43,798 nucleotides of DNA from JAKSCF01 sp028279945. GTDB taxonomy: Bacteria > Bacillota > Clostridia > Peptostreptococcales > JAAYPU01. The position numbers and the translations under genes are program-made. Below are positions 33,161-41,704 of the stretch, piece after piece. The DNA lies in NCBI GenBank assembly GCA_028279945.1, contig JANQMT010000111.1:1-43798 (forward strand), in the 5' to 3' direction. A model generated the notes under the pieces. It searched no databases and was not told where the DNA came from. It saw only the letters and a program-made list of their open reading frames with translations. The first letter of the stretch is position 1, and each line of letters begins with the position of its first letter.

Positions 33161-33176
33161 AGCAATTAATATGCCA
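33161..33176 (-). promoter_or_regulatory. Sigma-54 promoter of the racemase gene
   Basis: TGGCATATTAATTGCT fits TGGCAC-N5-TTGCW with one change. Start near 33150. Confidence 0.85.
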
Positions 33177-33237
33177 ATATCAAATTCCCTCTCGGGTGTT
33201 TATCATACTTGAATTTCCTATGACCATTTAACAGATT

Positions 33238-33271
33238 AAAAGCAAGAGGGCAAAATATCCCTCTTGCTTTT
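33238..33271. terminator. Second hairpin between reg2 and the racemase gene
   Basis: Perfect 13-bp stem AAAAGCAAGAGGG / CCCTCTTGCTTTT with an 8-nt loop; the T-rich end gives termination in the minus direction. Confidence 0.7.
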
Positions 33272-33318
33272 AGCTTAAATATTCTCATTATAAGAATTTT
33301 TCCTTAGTTTAAGAACAA

Positions 33319-33354
33319 AGGCATTTATTCCCTCCAGGAGGAATAAATGCCTTC
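33319..33354. terminator. Hairpin overlapping the reg2 stop codon
   Basis: AAGGCATTTATTC pairs with GAATAAATGCCTT, continuing through CCTCC/GGAGG with one bulged base. Its edge touches the reg2 stop. The T-run is weak on the minus side. Confidence 0.55.
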
Positions 33355-34775
33355 TACTTAAACCTATTTTCAATACCCAATTTTTTCATTTTCTTTCTTA
33401 CTGTGCTCTGATCTATTTTTAAAATTTCTGCCATTTCATGTGTACTATTTGATATTTCCATGGTCTTTTCCAGTAGTTGTTTTTCAAATGAACCTACCAG
33501 ATCTTTCATGGTTTTATTCCCCACTTCACCAATGCCATAATCATTATTTGTATTGTCCTTAATGGTTGCAGCAAGATGTTTTACTCGTATGGTATCTTCA
33601 TCAATGGTTACAACCAATCTTTCCATCATGTTTTCAAGCTCACGTACATTTCCAGGCCAATGGTAATGAATCAATGTTTCCATGGCTTCAATATCAATTT
33701 TCTTTGATAAATTATATTTGATATTCATTTCTGTTATTGCTTTTAATACCAGGGGCTGCACATCTTCTCTTCTTTCCTTTAGCGAAGGAATCAAAATGGG
33801 GATTACATTCAATCGATAATATAAATCCTGTCTAAACTCTTTATTCTCTATCATCACTGAAATATCCTTATTGGTGGCAGCTATGATTCTAATATCTACA
33901 GAGACGGGTTCTTTCCCTCCAACTCTTAATATCACTTTATCTTGAATAAGTCTTAGAATTTTAACTTGAAGGTTTAATGGGAGTTCTCCTATTTCATCTA
34001 AAAACAATGTTCCGCCGTCTGCCAATTCCACAAGCCCAATTTTGCCTTCTTTACCCGCTCCTGTAAAAGCGCCTTTTTCGTAGCCAAACAATTCTGATTC
34101 CAATAATGTTTCGGGTATAGATCCACAATCAATTTTAATAAAAGGCCCTTTCTTTCGCTTACTATTATTGTGTATAAATTTACTGAGCACACCTTTGCCA
34201 ACACCTGACTCGCCTTGTATTAGAACAGTAGAATCTACCTTCGCAATTCTTAATGCAAGAGATAAAATATTTCTCATTTCACTGCTTTGAGCAATGATAT
34301 CGTCCATCTTCAGCTGTTCTAATCGCAATAGTTCAATTTCCGAATGGTATTTTTGAGTTAATTTATTTTTTTCTATCAATTCTTTTTTTATTGCATTCAG
34401 TTCGGAAATATCTCTTAAGTTATTGACAACTTTATCAATCTTTCCATTTTTATAAATAGGTGTTCCGGTTGCCATAACTTCTTTGCCATTCTTGGCCTTT
34501 TGTATTATGGTAACAGGCTCATTCTTACTTAACACTTTTAATACCACAGATTCCGAAAAATATCCTTCTCTTACTAAATCCTGCATTGACTTTCCAAGTA
34601 TTTCTTTTCTTGAAAATCCTTCTATTCGTTCACAAGCCTTATTAACATCCACCGTATATCCATCCTTATTAACGATATGTATACCATCATAAGAAGCTTC
34701 AAAAGCCGTTTTATAAATCTCTAATTCTTCTTCTAAATGTTCAATTTTTTTTTCAAATGCATTTTCTTTGCTCAT
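33354..34775 (-). CDS. Sigma-54 activator with PAS domain (reg2)
   Basis: A 473-aa paralogue of reg1 with the same order: PAS, linker, AAA+ and Fis-type HTH. It carries canonical GAFTGA (YEKGAFTGAGKEG), Walker A GESGVGKG and Walker B GGTLFLDEIGEL. Identity with reg1 is very high up to about residue 300 and drops in the last 120 residues, including before the HTH (STHEMAEILKIDQSTVRKKM). It begins only 34 bp after ftsY with GGGAGTG as ribosome site and no visible promoter, so it is probably read from the smc-ftsY transcript. Likely controls the racemase promoter just downstream. Confidence 0.95.
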   Translation of the reverse strand: MSKENAFEKKIEHLEEELEIYKTAFEASYDGIHIVNKDGYTVDVNKACERIEGFSRKEILGKSMQDLVREGYFSESVVLKVLSKNEPVTIIQKAKNGKEVMATGTPIYKNGKIDKVVNNLRDISELNAIKKELIEKNKLTQKYHSEIELLRLEQLKMDDIIAQSSEMRNILSLALRIAKVDSTVLIQGESGVGKGVLSKFIHNNSKRKKGPFIKIDCGSIPETLLESELFGYEKGAFTGAGKEGKIGLVELADGGTLFLDEIGELPLNLQVKILRLIQDKVILRVGGKEPVSVDIRIIAATNKDISVMIENKEFRQDLYYRLNVIPILIPSLKERREDVQPLVLKAITEMNIKYNLSKKIDIEAMETLIHYHWPGNVRELENMMERLVVTIDEDTIRVKHLAATIKDNTNNDYGIGEVGNKTMKDLVGSFEKQLLEKTMEISNSTHEMAEILKIDQSTVRKKMKKLGIENRFK

Positions 34776-34809
34776 AAATTCACTCCCAAAATCACGTGCA
34801 ATAATAACG

Positions 34810-35724
34810 CTAAAACAATGCTTCTACAAAGCTTCCCGCATCAAATTCTTGAAGGTCATCCATGCCTTCACCTACACCAATATATTTAACAGGAATGTCA
34901 AATTCATCTGCAATGGATAGAATAACGCCACCCTTTGCTGTACCATCCAGCTTAGTCAGAACAATCCCAGTAATGTCTGTAATTTCATCAAATTGCTTAG
35001 CTTGTTGCACCGCATTTTGTCCTGTAGCAGCATCCAGTACCAATAAGGTTTCTTTTTCTGCCTCAGAATACTCTCTATTTAGAACTTTATAAATCTTCTC
35101 AAGCTCATTCATAAGATTCTTTTTATTATGTAATCGTCCAGCTGTATCACATATTAAAACATCTATTTTCCTAGCTTTAGCGGATTGAATAGAATCAAAT
35201 ACTACAGCTGCCGGGTCGGAGCCTTCTTGCTGCCGGATGACATTAATACCTAAACGGTCACCCCATACTTCCAGTTGTTCTATGGCTGCAGCTCTAAAAG
35301 TATCTCCTGCGGCTAACAAAACACTCTTGCCCTTTTTCTTACAGTGGTTGGCTATTTTAGCAATGGAAGTTGTTTTGCCTGCTCCATTAACACCTACCAC
35401 CAAAATTACCAACGGGCTTGTATCTTTAAGCTTACAATTTTCATTTTCCAAGGATTCTTTGATAATATCTTTTAATACATCTTTGACTTGAGATGCCTCA
35501 GATACACGTCTGTTCTTCACTTCTTCTCTCAGCTTGTCCATTAATTTCATGGTTGTATCCATACCCACATCAGACATAATCAATATCTCTTCAATTTCTT
35601 CCAATAATTCCTCGTCTATTTTGCTATAAGCAGCAAAAACTTGATCGAACTTATCCATCATACCTTTTTTCGTCTTGGACAGCCCTTCCTGCAGCTTATC
35701 AAACAACGATTTCTTTTCTTCCAC
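34810..35724 (-). CDS. ftsY: SRP receptor GTPase FtsY
   Basis: Membrane-associated receptor that docks Ffh-ribosome complexes. Contains the N domain and the G domain with GVNGAGKTTSIAKIA, DTFRAAAIEQLE, CDTAGRLHNK and TKLDGTAKGG. At 304 aa it lacks the long acidic A domain, as is usual in Firmicutes. GTG start with AAAGGAGG upstream. In the common order ylxM and ffh follow directly; here the catabolic island intervenes. Confidence 0.97.
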   Translation of the reverse strand: MEEKKSLFDKLQEGLSKTKKGMMDKFDQVFAAYSKIDEELLEEIEEILIMSDVGMDTTMKLMDKLREEVKNRRVSEASQVKDVLKDIIKESLENENCKLKDTSPLVILVVGVNGAGKTTSIAKIANHCKKKGKSVLLAAGDTFRAAAIEQLEVWGDRLGINVIRQQEGSDPAAVVFDSIQSAKARKIDVLICDTAGRLHNKKNLMNELEKIYKVLNREYSEAEKETLLVLDAATGQNAVQQAKQFDEITDITGIVLTKLDGTAKGGVILSIADEFDIPVKYIGVGEGMDDLQEFDAGSFVEALF

Positions 35725-35738
35725 AATTAATTCCTCCT

Positions 35739-35957
35739 TTGAAGCCCTAGCCAGAATCTTTGATTCTGTTAGCAGGTCTCATACAAGTCGAACTCTCTAA
35801 TCTCTGATTAGTTAAGAGTTGCGATTCGCAGAGCGGAAACTCTCCAACCTCTGGTTGGCTAAGAGTTTTTCAGTTGAAGCCCTAGCAGTAATCTTTGATT
35901 ACGTCGCAGGTCTCATACAGAAACTCTCCAATCTTTGATTGGCTAAGAGTTTTTCAG
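35739..35957. repeat. Array of five co-varying stem-loops between smc and ftsY
   Basis: Two module types alternate. Type A begins TTGAAGCCCTAGC and has a short stem: 35752-35768 (CAGAATC-TTT-GATTCTG) and 35888-35902 (GTAATC-TTT-GATTAC). Type B has an outer AAACTCT/AGAGTTT stem and an inner stem: 35791-35820 (CTAATC-TCT-GATTAG), 35837-35868 (CCAACC-TCT-GGTTGG) and 35921-35952 (CCAATC-TTT-GATTGG). Base changes in one arm are matched in the other in every copy. The array fills the smc-ftsY gap and forms the ftsY leader. Confidence 0.85.
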
Positions 35958-38900
35958 TTACCCTGCTTTTTCTTCTAATTTTAAAGATAATACTTTTGAT
36001 ATACCTTGTTCCGGCATCGTAACACCATATAGGACATCTGCAAATTCCATGGTTGCTTTCTGATGTGTTACCAATACAAATTGTATATCATCAAAGTTTC
36101 TAAGGTAACTGGCAAACCGATTGATGTTGGTGTCATCCAACGCCGCTTCAACTTCATCCAATATACAGAAAGGTGTCGGCTTAACTTTTAATATGGCAAA
36201 CATCAGCGCAATAGCCGTTAAAGTTTTTTCACCACCGGAAAGCAAAGTAATATTTTGCAGTTTCTTACCCGGAGGCTGAGCTATTATTTCTATTCCTGTT
36301 TCCAAAAGATTATCCTCGTTCTCCATCTTAACCATTGCGGTTCCACCGCTAAAAAGTTCTTTGAAAATACATTCAAAATGCTCAGCAACTTTCTTAAAAG
36401 TGGTTCTAAAATTGATTTTAATGGCTTTATCCATGTCTTCTATAACTTGATCCAGTGATCCAATGGCTTCCAATAAATCTGTTCTTTGCTCATTTAGAAA
36501 CTCAAATCGTTCTTTTACCATATCATATTCTTGGATGGAACCTACATTAACATCCCCTAATTCTTTAAGTCTTTGTCTTATTTCTTTGGCTTCCTTGGAA
36601 GCTTCGGTAAATTTAAAGTCATTGCTCCTCAGTTCAATGGCTTGAATATAGGATACTTCAAAATCATCCCATAATTTATCTTTTAGCCCTTCAATTTGAG
36701 TTTCACTTTTCGTTACCTTAATATCCATTTCATGCTTGGTTTGCTGAACTTGGTAGATGCGTTGATCAATTTCTTCTTTTCTTGTCGTACTCTCGGAAAT
36801 AAGCTTAGTTAAGTTCTCTCTTAATAGAGTGTTTTCCTTTTTATTATTTTCCAGCCGTACTTTTTCAACATTTTTTTCTCTTATGGTTTCAGACAGCTGA
36901 ATGTTATTGGTTTCAACCATGCTTTTCATTTCCTTTAACTCCGTTAAAGTATTGGTATTATGCTCTTTGTCGTTTTTCAATTCATTCATATAGTTTTGTG
37001 ATCTACTTATATTTTCTTTAATATTACTTTTTTCATTCTCAGAAGTGGCTATTTTCAGCTTCAGCTCTGTTATGGTTTCATACATGTTTCCTAATCGTTT
37101 TTTCTCTTCATCGTATTGGTCCATACCTTGCTGTGTGGACGCCTCTATTTGACGTGCTTGTGCTTCATACCCTTCCATCTCTGAAGTAAGGTTTTGGGTC
37201 ATGGTTTGAACTCTGGCTTCCTCTTTATCTATGTCGTCTATTTCTCTTTGCCATTTCTTCTCCGAATCATTATAAATGACCATTTCGTTTTCCAGCTTAT
37301 GAATATTATTGTCTATGGATTGTATGTCACTTTCCAATGCCTTGTATGCTTTTTCAAGATCATATAATTCATGAGAAACCGCTTCAATTTCTTTTTGTTT
37401 TTGTTGAAGGAAATTATTTTTTTCTGTGTATTCTTTTTCTAATTCTAAAACCAATTCATTCATCTTTTTTGCTTCGGCTTTACGCCCCAGTATATTCCCT
37501 CTATTATTTTTAAAGCTTCCACCGGTAATAGCCCCGCTTGAGTTAATAACATCTCCTTCTAATGTTACAATACGCATGCCTTGATTAAATTTTTTGGACA
37601 ATTCTATTGCATGGTCCAACTTATCTACAATAACCACTTTACCCAAAAGATATTCCATGATATCACAATAATCCGGTTTATATTTTATACATTCAACGGC
37701 ATAACCTTTGAATCCTTTGGACGCTTTTATTCTTGAATCCAATTTCTTTTTATAAGGCTTAATGCTTTCAATAGGCAGAAAAGTAAGTCTTCCGGCATTA
37801 TTCTTTTTCAGGTATTCAATGGATTTTTTTGCGCTGTCGTTATTTTGACAGATAATATTTTGTAAAGCTTGTCCAAGTGCCGTTTCAATGGCAATTTCAA
37901 ATCCTTGAGGTACTTCTATTAGGTTGGCAACGACACCATGAATCCCTTGCTGACGGCTGGCATCTTTCATCAGTACTTTAACAGCATGATTATAGCCTTC
38001 ATAAGCATTATCCATATCCGTCAATACACGTTGGCGTGTCTTAACTTCATTTAATTTATTTTTTAAAGACTGCAATTTAAAGTTAATCTGTTTTTCCTGC
38101 TTTAAATCATCTTGGTATTGACTTTGTTTCTCATCTTGCCTTTCTGTAATCTGACTGAGATTGGCATTTTTTATTTTCTTATCTTCCATCAAATGATTAT
38201 ATTTTTCAGTAGTTTCATGGCTTGTATTTTTAACGGCTTCAAAATCTTCATTAATCTGGTTCTTACGTTTTAACAATGTTCCTTTTAAGCTTTGGATACT
38301 ATTAATCTCAGCTTTCTTTGTGGTAACCATGTTATATAAATCTATAATTTTGCTTTTTTCTGACTCCACTTTTTCTATGTTAGCTTTAAGTAAACCGTCT
38401 CGTTCATTGTATGTATTTAATTTTTCATCATGCTCTTTATTAATGGATAGATAATTCGCTTCTACTTCTTCTTTCTTTTGCAGCCATTCCTGAATGGTTT
38501 CATTTTCTATCTCTATTTTTGTATCCAATCGATTGAGTTCATCATTAATTCTAGTCGTTTCTTTATCATAAGAAGATATTTTTTCTTCATTTACTTTCTT
38601 TGTATTCTCATAATGGTTCATCTCTTGGACCAATACCATTAATTTTTCCTGTATTTCTTGGCTTTCTGCTTCCAATGCTTCATTTTGAGCTTTTTTATCA
38701 TTTGTATCTTTTTCTAAATTACTTTTTTCTTTAGATATGTTTATGATTTCTTGATTTAAATTCTCTATTTCATTTTTATAATTTTGAAGCCTATTCTCGA
38801 TGGTATCAATATTTTTTAACGTCAAATTGATATCAATGGTTTTGATCCGCTCTTTTAATAGCAAATATTCCTTTGCTTTATCACTTTCCAGTTTAAGGGG

Positions 38901-39509
38901 ATCGATTCGAATCTCTAATTCAGTGATAATGTCATTGACTCTTAAAAGATTTTGATTGGTAGAATCCAATTTTCTTTCTGCTTCACTTTTTTTCGTCCGA
39001 TATTTGACGATGCCAGCCACTTCTTCAAATATCTTACGTCGTTCCTCCGGCTTACCGTTAATAATTTCAATGATTTTACCTTGACCAATCATGGAGTACC
39101 CGTCTACACCTATTCCTGTATCCATAATGAGCCCTTTAATATCTTTTAATCGACATTGATTATTATTAATGAGGTACTCACTTTCACCGGATCGATACAT
39201 CCGTCTTGTGATAGACACTTCTGAAAAATCTATAGGAAGTATTTTAGAAGTATTATCCAACAACACGCTGACTTCTGCCATCCCCCTGGATTTTCGAGTG
39301 CTGGTACCTGAAAAAATAACGTCTTCCATTTTACTTCCTCGCAGGGATTTTGGACTTTGCTCCCCCAGTACCCACTTTAATGCATCCGATATATTACTTT
39401 TGCCGCTGCCGTTGGGTCCCACAATACATGTTATACCATCATGAAACTCTATATTGACATGTTCTGCAAAAGACTTAAAACCCTGTATCTCCATCTTTTT
39501 AAAATACAA
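35958..39509 (-). CDS. smc: Chromosome segregation protein SMC
   Basis: Condensin ATPase that compacts and separates chromosomes, 1183 aa. N-terminal Walker A GPNGSGKSNI, long coiled coil, central hinge (about residues 500-690, with the GRLTFLPIESIKP and IVTLEGDVINSSGAITGG segments), second coiled coil, and C-terminal signature LLSGGEKTLTA with Walker B FCILDEVEAALDD. The TTG at 39509 gives the standard LYFKKMEIQGFKSFA start and has GAGGTG six bases upstream; 23 earlier in-frame codons are 5' leader. It has its own promoter after the rnc terminator. Confidence 0.97.
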   Translation of the reverse strand: MYFKKMEIQGFKSFAEHVNIEFHDGITCIVGPNGSGKSNISDALKWVLGEQSPKSLRGSKMEDVIFSGTSTRKSRGMAEVSVLLDNTSKILPIDFSEVSITRRMYRSGESEYLINNNQCRLKDIKGLIMDTGIGVDGYSMIGQGKIIEIINGKPEERRKIFEEVAGIVKYRTKKSEAERKLDSTNQNLLRVNDIITELEIRIDPLKLESDKAKEYLLLKERIKTIDINLTLKNIDTIENRLQNYKNEIENLNQEIINISKEKSNLEKDTNDKKAQNEALEAESQEIQEKLMVLVQEMNHYENTKKVNEEKISSYDKETTRINDELNRLDTKIEIENETIQEWLQKKEEVEANYLSINKEHDEKLNTYNERDGLLKANIEKVESEKSKIIDLYNMVTTKKAEINSIQSLKGTLLKRKNQINEDFEAVKNTSHETTEKYNHLMEDKKIKNANLSQITERQDEKQSQYQDDLKQEKQINFKLQSLKNKLNEVKTRQRVLTDMDNAYEGYNHAVKVLMKDASRQQGIHGVVANLIEVPQGFEIAIETALGQALQNIICQNNDSAKKSIEYLKKNNAGRLTFLPIESIKPYKKKLDSRIKASKGFKGYAVECIKYKPDYCDIMEYLLGKVVIVDKLDHAIELSKKFNQGMRIVTLEGDVINSSGAITGGSFKNNRGNILGRKAEAKKMNELVLELEKEYTEKNNFLQQKQKEIEAVSHELYDLEKAYKALESDIQSIDNNIHKLENEMVIYNDSEKKWQREIDDIDKEEARVQTMTQNLTSEMEGYEAQARQIEASTQQGMDQYDEEKKRLGNMYETITELKLKIATSENEKSNIKENISRSQNYMNELKNDKEHNTNTLTELKEMKSMVETNNIQLSETIREKNVEKVRLENNKKENTLLRENLTKLISESTTRKEEIDQRIYQVQQTKHEMDIKVTKSETQIEGLKDKLWDDFEVSYIQAIELRSNDFKFTEASKEAKEIRQRLKELGDVNVGSIQEYDMVKERFEFLNEQRTDLLEAIGSLDQVIEDMDKAIKINFRTTFKKVAEHFECIFKELFSGGTAMVKMENEDNLLETGIEIIAQPPGKKLQNITLLSGGEKTLTAIALMFAILKVKPTPFCILDEVEAALDDTNINRFASYLRNFDDIQFVLVTHQKATMEFADVLYGVTMPEQGISKVLSLKLEEKAG

Positions 39510-39543
39510 AACCCTCACCTCAAGCATCCGTAACTTAATAAAT

Positions 39544-39567
39544 GATTCTAACGCGTTTGTTAGAATC
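39544..39567. other. Hairpin in the smc leader
   Basis: Perfect 9-bp stem GATTCTAAC / GTTAGAATC with a 6-nt loop, starting about six bases after the predicted transcription start and followed on the minus strand by ATTTATT. Possible stabiliser or attenuator. Confidence 0.5.
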
Positions 39568-39579
39568 CTCTTGTCCATT

Positions 39580-39607
39580 ATAATATAAATGTCCGATTAA
39601 TTGTAAA
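39580..39607 (-). promoter_or_regulatory. Sigma-A promoter of smc
   Basis: -35 TTTACA (39602-39607), 16-bp spacer, -10 TATTAT (39580-39585); start near 39573. Confidence 0.45.
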
Positions 39608-39631
39608 AAATCTTCCTACACCTCAAAATAA

Positions 39632-39667
39632 ATAGGAGCAGATATTTTCTAAATACCCTACTCCTAT
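39632..39667 (-). terminator. Terminator after rnc
   Basis: ATAGGAG / CTCCTAT stem enclosing a smaller TATTT/AAATA stem; followed on the minus strand by TTATTTTG. Confidence 0.55.
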
Positions 39668-39679
39668 CATCTAACTTAT

Positions 39680-40390
39680 TTAAATCTCTATAATATTCAT
39701 CTCCGATAATGCATCCTTGGCAGCATTTTGTTCTGCTTCTTTTTTACTTCTTCCCGATCCATTTCCTTTGACTTCTCGCCCCACAGAAACATTGACATAA
39801 AATGTTTTATTATGATCCGGTCCTTCTTCCTTCACAGTTTCGTATTGTATATCTAAATCTGTTTTTGCCTGAATGATTTCTTGAAATTTGGTTTTAAAAT
39901 CAGAGTACCGTTTGCCTTGAACCACTTCTTCAATGATTTCTTGTAAACAATTTAATATAAATCGATTAGCATGGTCCCAACCGCCATCTAAATATACAGC
40001 TCCAAATACGGCTTCAACCGTATCGGCAATAATAGAACTTCTATCTCTTCCGCCAGTGTTTTCTTCGCCTTTTCCAAGCAAAAAATACTGTCCTATCTGA
40101 AATTTTACCCCACAATCAGCTAAAGAACTTTCACATACAATGTTTGCTCTCATCCGAGTCAGGTCGCCTTCTTCAAAGTTCTCAAATCGTGCATACAAGT
40201 ATTGGGATATTACAGCATCTAAAATTGCATCTCCTAAAAATTCAAGTCTTTCATTATTGTGCTTATGTGTACTCTTTTTTTCATTGTTATACGAACTATG
40301 AGTAAGTGCAGTATTCAATAAGTCTAAATTATTAAACTTATATCCAATTTTTGCCATAAACATATTCAATTCTTCTTTTCTACTGCTCAT
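39680..40390 (-). CDS. rnc: Ribonuclease III
   Basis: Processes double-stranded RNA including rRNA precursors. RNase III signature ERLEFLGDAILD, second acidic site DTVEAVFGAVYLDGG, and a C-terminal dsRNA-binding domain ending GSGRSKKEAEQNAAKDAL. Length 236 aa is normal. ATG with AGGAG upstream. Lies 61 bp after fabF, as usual. Confidence 0.97.
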   Translation of the reverse strand: MSSRKEELNMFMAKIGYKFNNLDLLNTALTHSSYNNEKKSTHKHNNERLEFLGDAILDAVISQYLYARFENFEEGDLTRMRANIVCESSLADCGVKFQIGQYFLLGKGEENTGGRDRSSIIADTVEAVFGAVYLDGGWDHANRFILNCLQEIIEEVVQGKRYSDFKTKFQEIIQAKTDLDIQYETVKEEGPDHNKTFYVNVSVGREVKGNGSGRSKKEAEQNAAKDALSEMNIIEI

Positions 40391-40451
40391 AAAATGCTCC
40401 TATGTCACTTATTACTTCCAATTAATATTATAGCATAATTTACTTTTTTTT

Positions 40452-41690
40452 CTATTCATATTTTGAAAATATCAATGACGCATTATGACCACCAAATCCG
40501 AATGAGTTGGAAAGAGCTGTTTTAACCTCTCTTTCAATACCTTTGTTGGGCACATAATTTAAATCGCAATCCGGATCAGGTGTCTTATAATTAATCGTTG
40601 GATGAATATATCCGTCTGTTATACTCTTTATAGCCGCAATGGCTTCTACTGCACCGGCCGCTCCAAGCAGGTGACCTGTCATGGATTTCGTTGAACTGAT
40701 TACCATGTCATAAGCACACTCTTTAAAAACATTCTTAACAGCTGACGTTTCAATTTTATCATTTAGTGGTGTTGAAGTTCCATGTGCATTAATATAATCA
40801 ATATCTTGATAAGTAAGATTTGCATCGATTAATGCATTGGTCATAGACCTTGAAGCGCCTTCACCATCAGGTGCGGGTGCCGTAATATGAAATGAATCTG
40901 CACTCATACCGTAACCTATAACCTCACCATATATTTTTGCGCCTCTTTTTAAAGCATGCTCTAATTCTTCTAATACCAATACGCCTGCACCTTCTCCCAT
41001 AACAAAGCCGTCACGGTTTTGATCAAATGGTCTGCTGGCTGTCTTTGGCTCATCATTTCTTTTTGACAATGCTTTCATTGAAGTAAACCCTGCAATGCTT
41101 AATTCACAGATTGCTGCTTCAGCGCCACCAGCAACCATAATGTCTACATCATTTCTTTCAATCATTTTATATGCATCTCCAATAGAATTGGTAGACGTTG
41201 CACATGCTGTTACAACCGCCGTATTAGGTCCTTTTAAACCGTGGCGGATAGAAATATGTCCGGATGCCATATTTAAAATCATCATAGGAACAAATACTGC
41301 ACTGACACGTCTTGGCCCTTTTTCGATGAGCTTCAAATACTCATTTTGTACTGTAATCATACCGCCAACGCCTGAACCAATAATAACACCGGCTCTTGTA
41401 GCATCGACTTTTTCCATATCCAATTGACTGTCTTCAATGGCTTCATCAGCTGCTACTACAGCATATTGACTAAACGCATCCATTCGTTTGGCTTCTTTTC
41501 TCTCCAAATATTGCTCTATATCAAAATCTTTGACCTCAGCAGCAATTTTTACCTCATAGTCTGTTGTATCAAACTTAGTGATATATCCCAAACCTGATAC
41601 ACCGCTTTTTAAACTATTCCAGTAATTATCTACACCTGTTCCAATAGGTGTTACTGCTCCCATTCCTGTTACTACCACTCTTCTTTTCAT
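40452..41690 (-). CDS. fabF: 3-oxoacyl-ACP synthase II
   Basis: Elongating condensing enzyme of type II fatty-acid synthesis, 412 aa. Catalytic Cys in VTACATSTNS, His in NAHGTSTPLND and His in SMTGHLLGAAGA are all present. ATG with AGGAGGAG upstream, 14 bp after fabG. The acyl-carrier gene that normally sits between fabG and fabF is absent. Confidence 0.97.
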   Translation of the reverse strand: MKRRVVVTGMGAVTPIGTGVDNYWNSLKSGVSGLGYITKFDTTDYEVKIAAEVKDFDIEQYLERKEAKRMDAFSQYAVVAADEAIEDSQLDMEKVDATRAGVIIGSGVGGMITVQNEYLKLIEKGPRRVSAVFVPMMILNMASGHISIRHGLKGPNTAVVTACATSTNSIGDAYKMIERNDVDIMVAGGAEAAICELSIAGFTSMKALSKRNDEPKTASRPFDQNRDGFVMGEGAGVLVLEELEHALKRGAKIYGEVIGYGMSADSFHITAPAPDGEGASRSMTNALIDANLTYQDIDYINAHGTSTPLNDKIETSAVKNVFKECAYDMVISSTKSMTGHLLGAAGAVEAIAAIKSITDGYIHPTINYKTPDPDCDLNYVPNKGIEREVKTALSNSFGFGGHNASLIFSKYE

Positions 41691-41704
41691 AATTCTCCTC
41701 CTTA

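Noticed and set aside
33129..33165. Longer racemase reading frame starting at 33165
   Set aside because: The -12 element of the sigma-54 promoter covers this codon and the predicted mRNA begins about 15 bases later.
33998..34204. 68-codon minus-strand frame inside reg2
   Set aside because: It lies fully within the conserved AAA+ region of reg2 in another frame and shows no independent start signal.
34483..34692. Plus-strand frame opposite the reg2 PAS domain
   Set aside because: A similar frame exists opposite reg1 only because the two genes are paralogues; it has no ribosome site.
35739..35957. CRISPR array in the smc-ftsY gap
   Set aside because: Copies are alternating, palindromic and without uniform spacers; no cas genes are nearby.
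39510..39578. 23 extra N-terminal codons on SMC
   Set aside because: The TTG at 39509 has a good ribosome site and gives the conserved SMC start; the extra codons overlap a hairpin in the leader.
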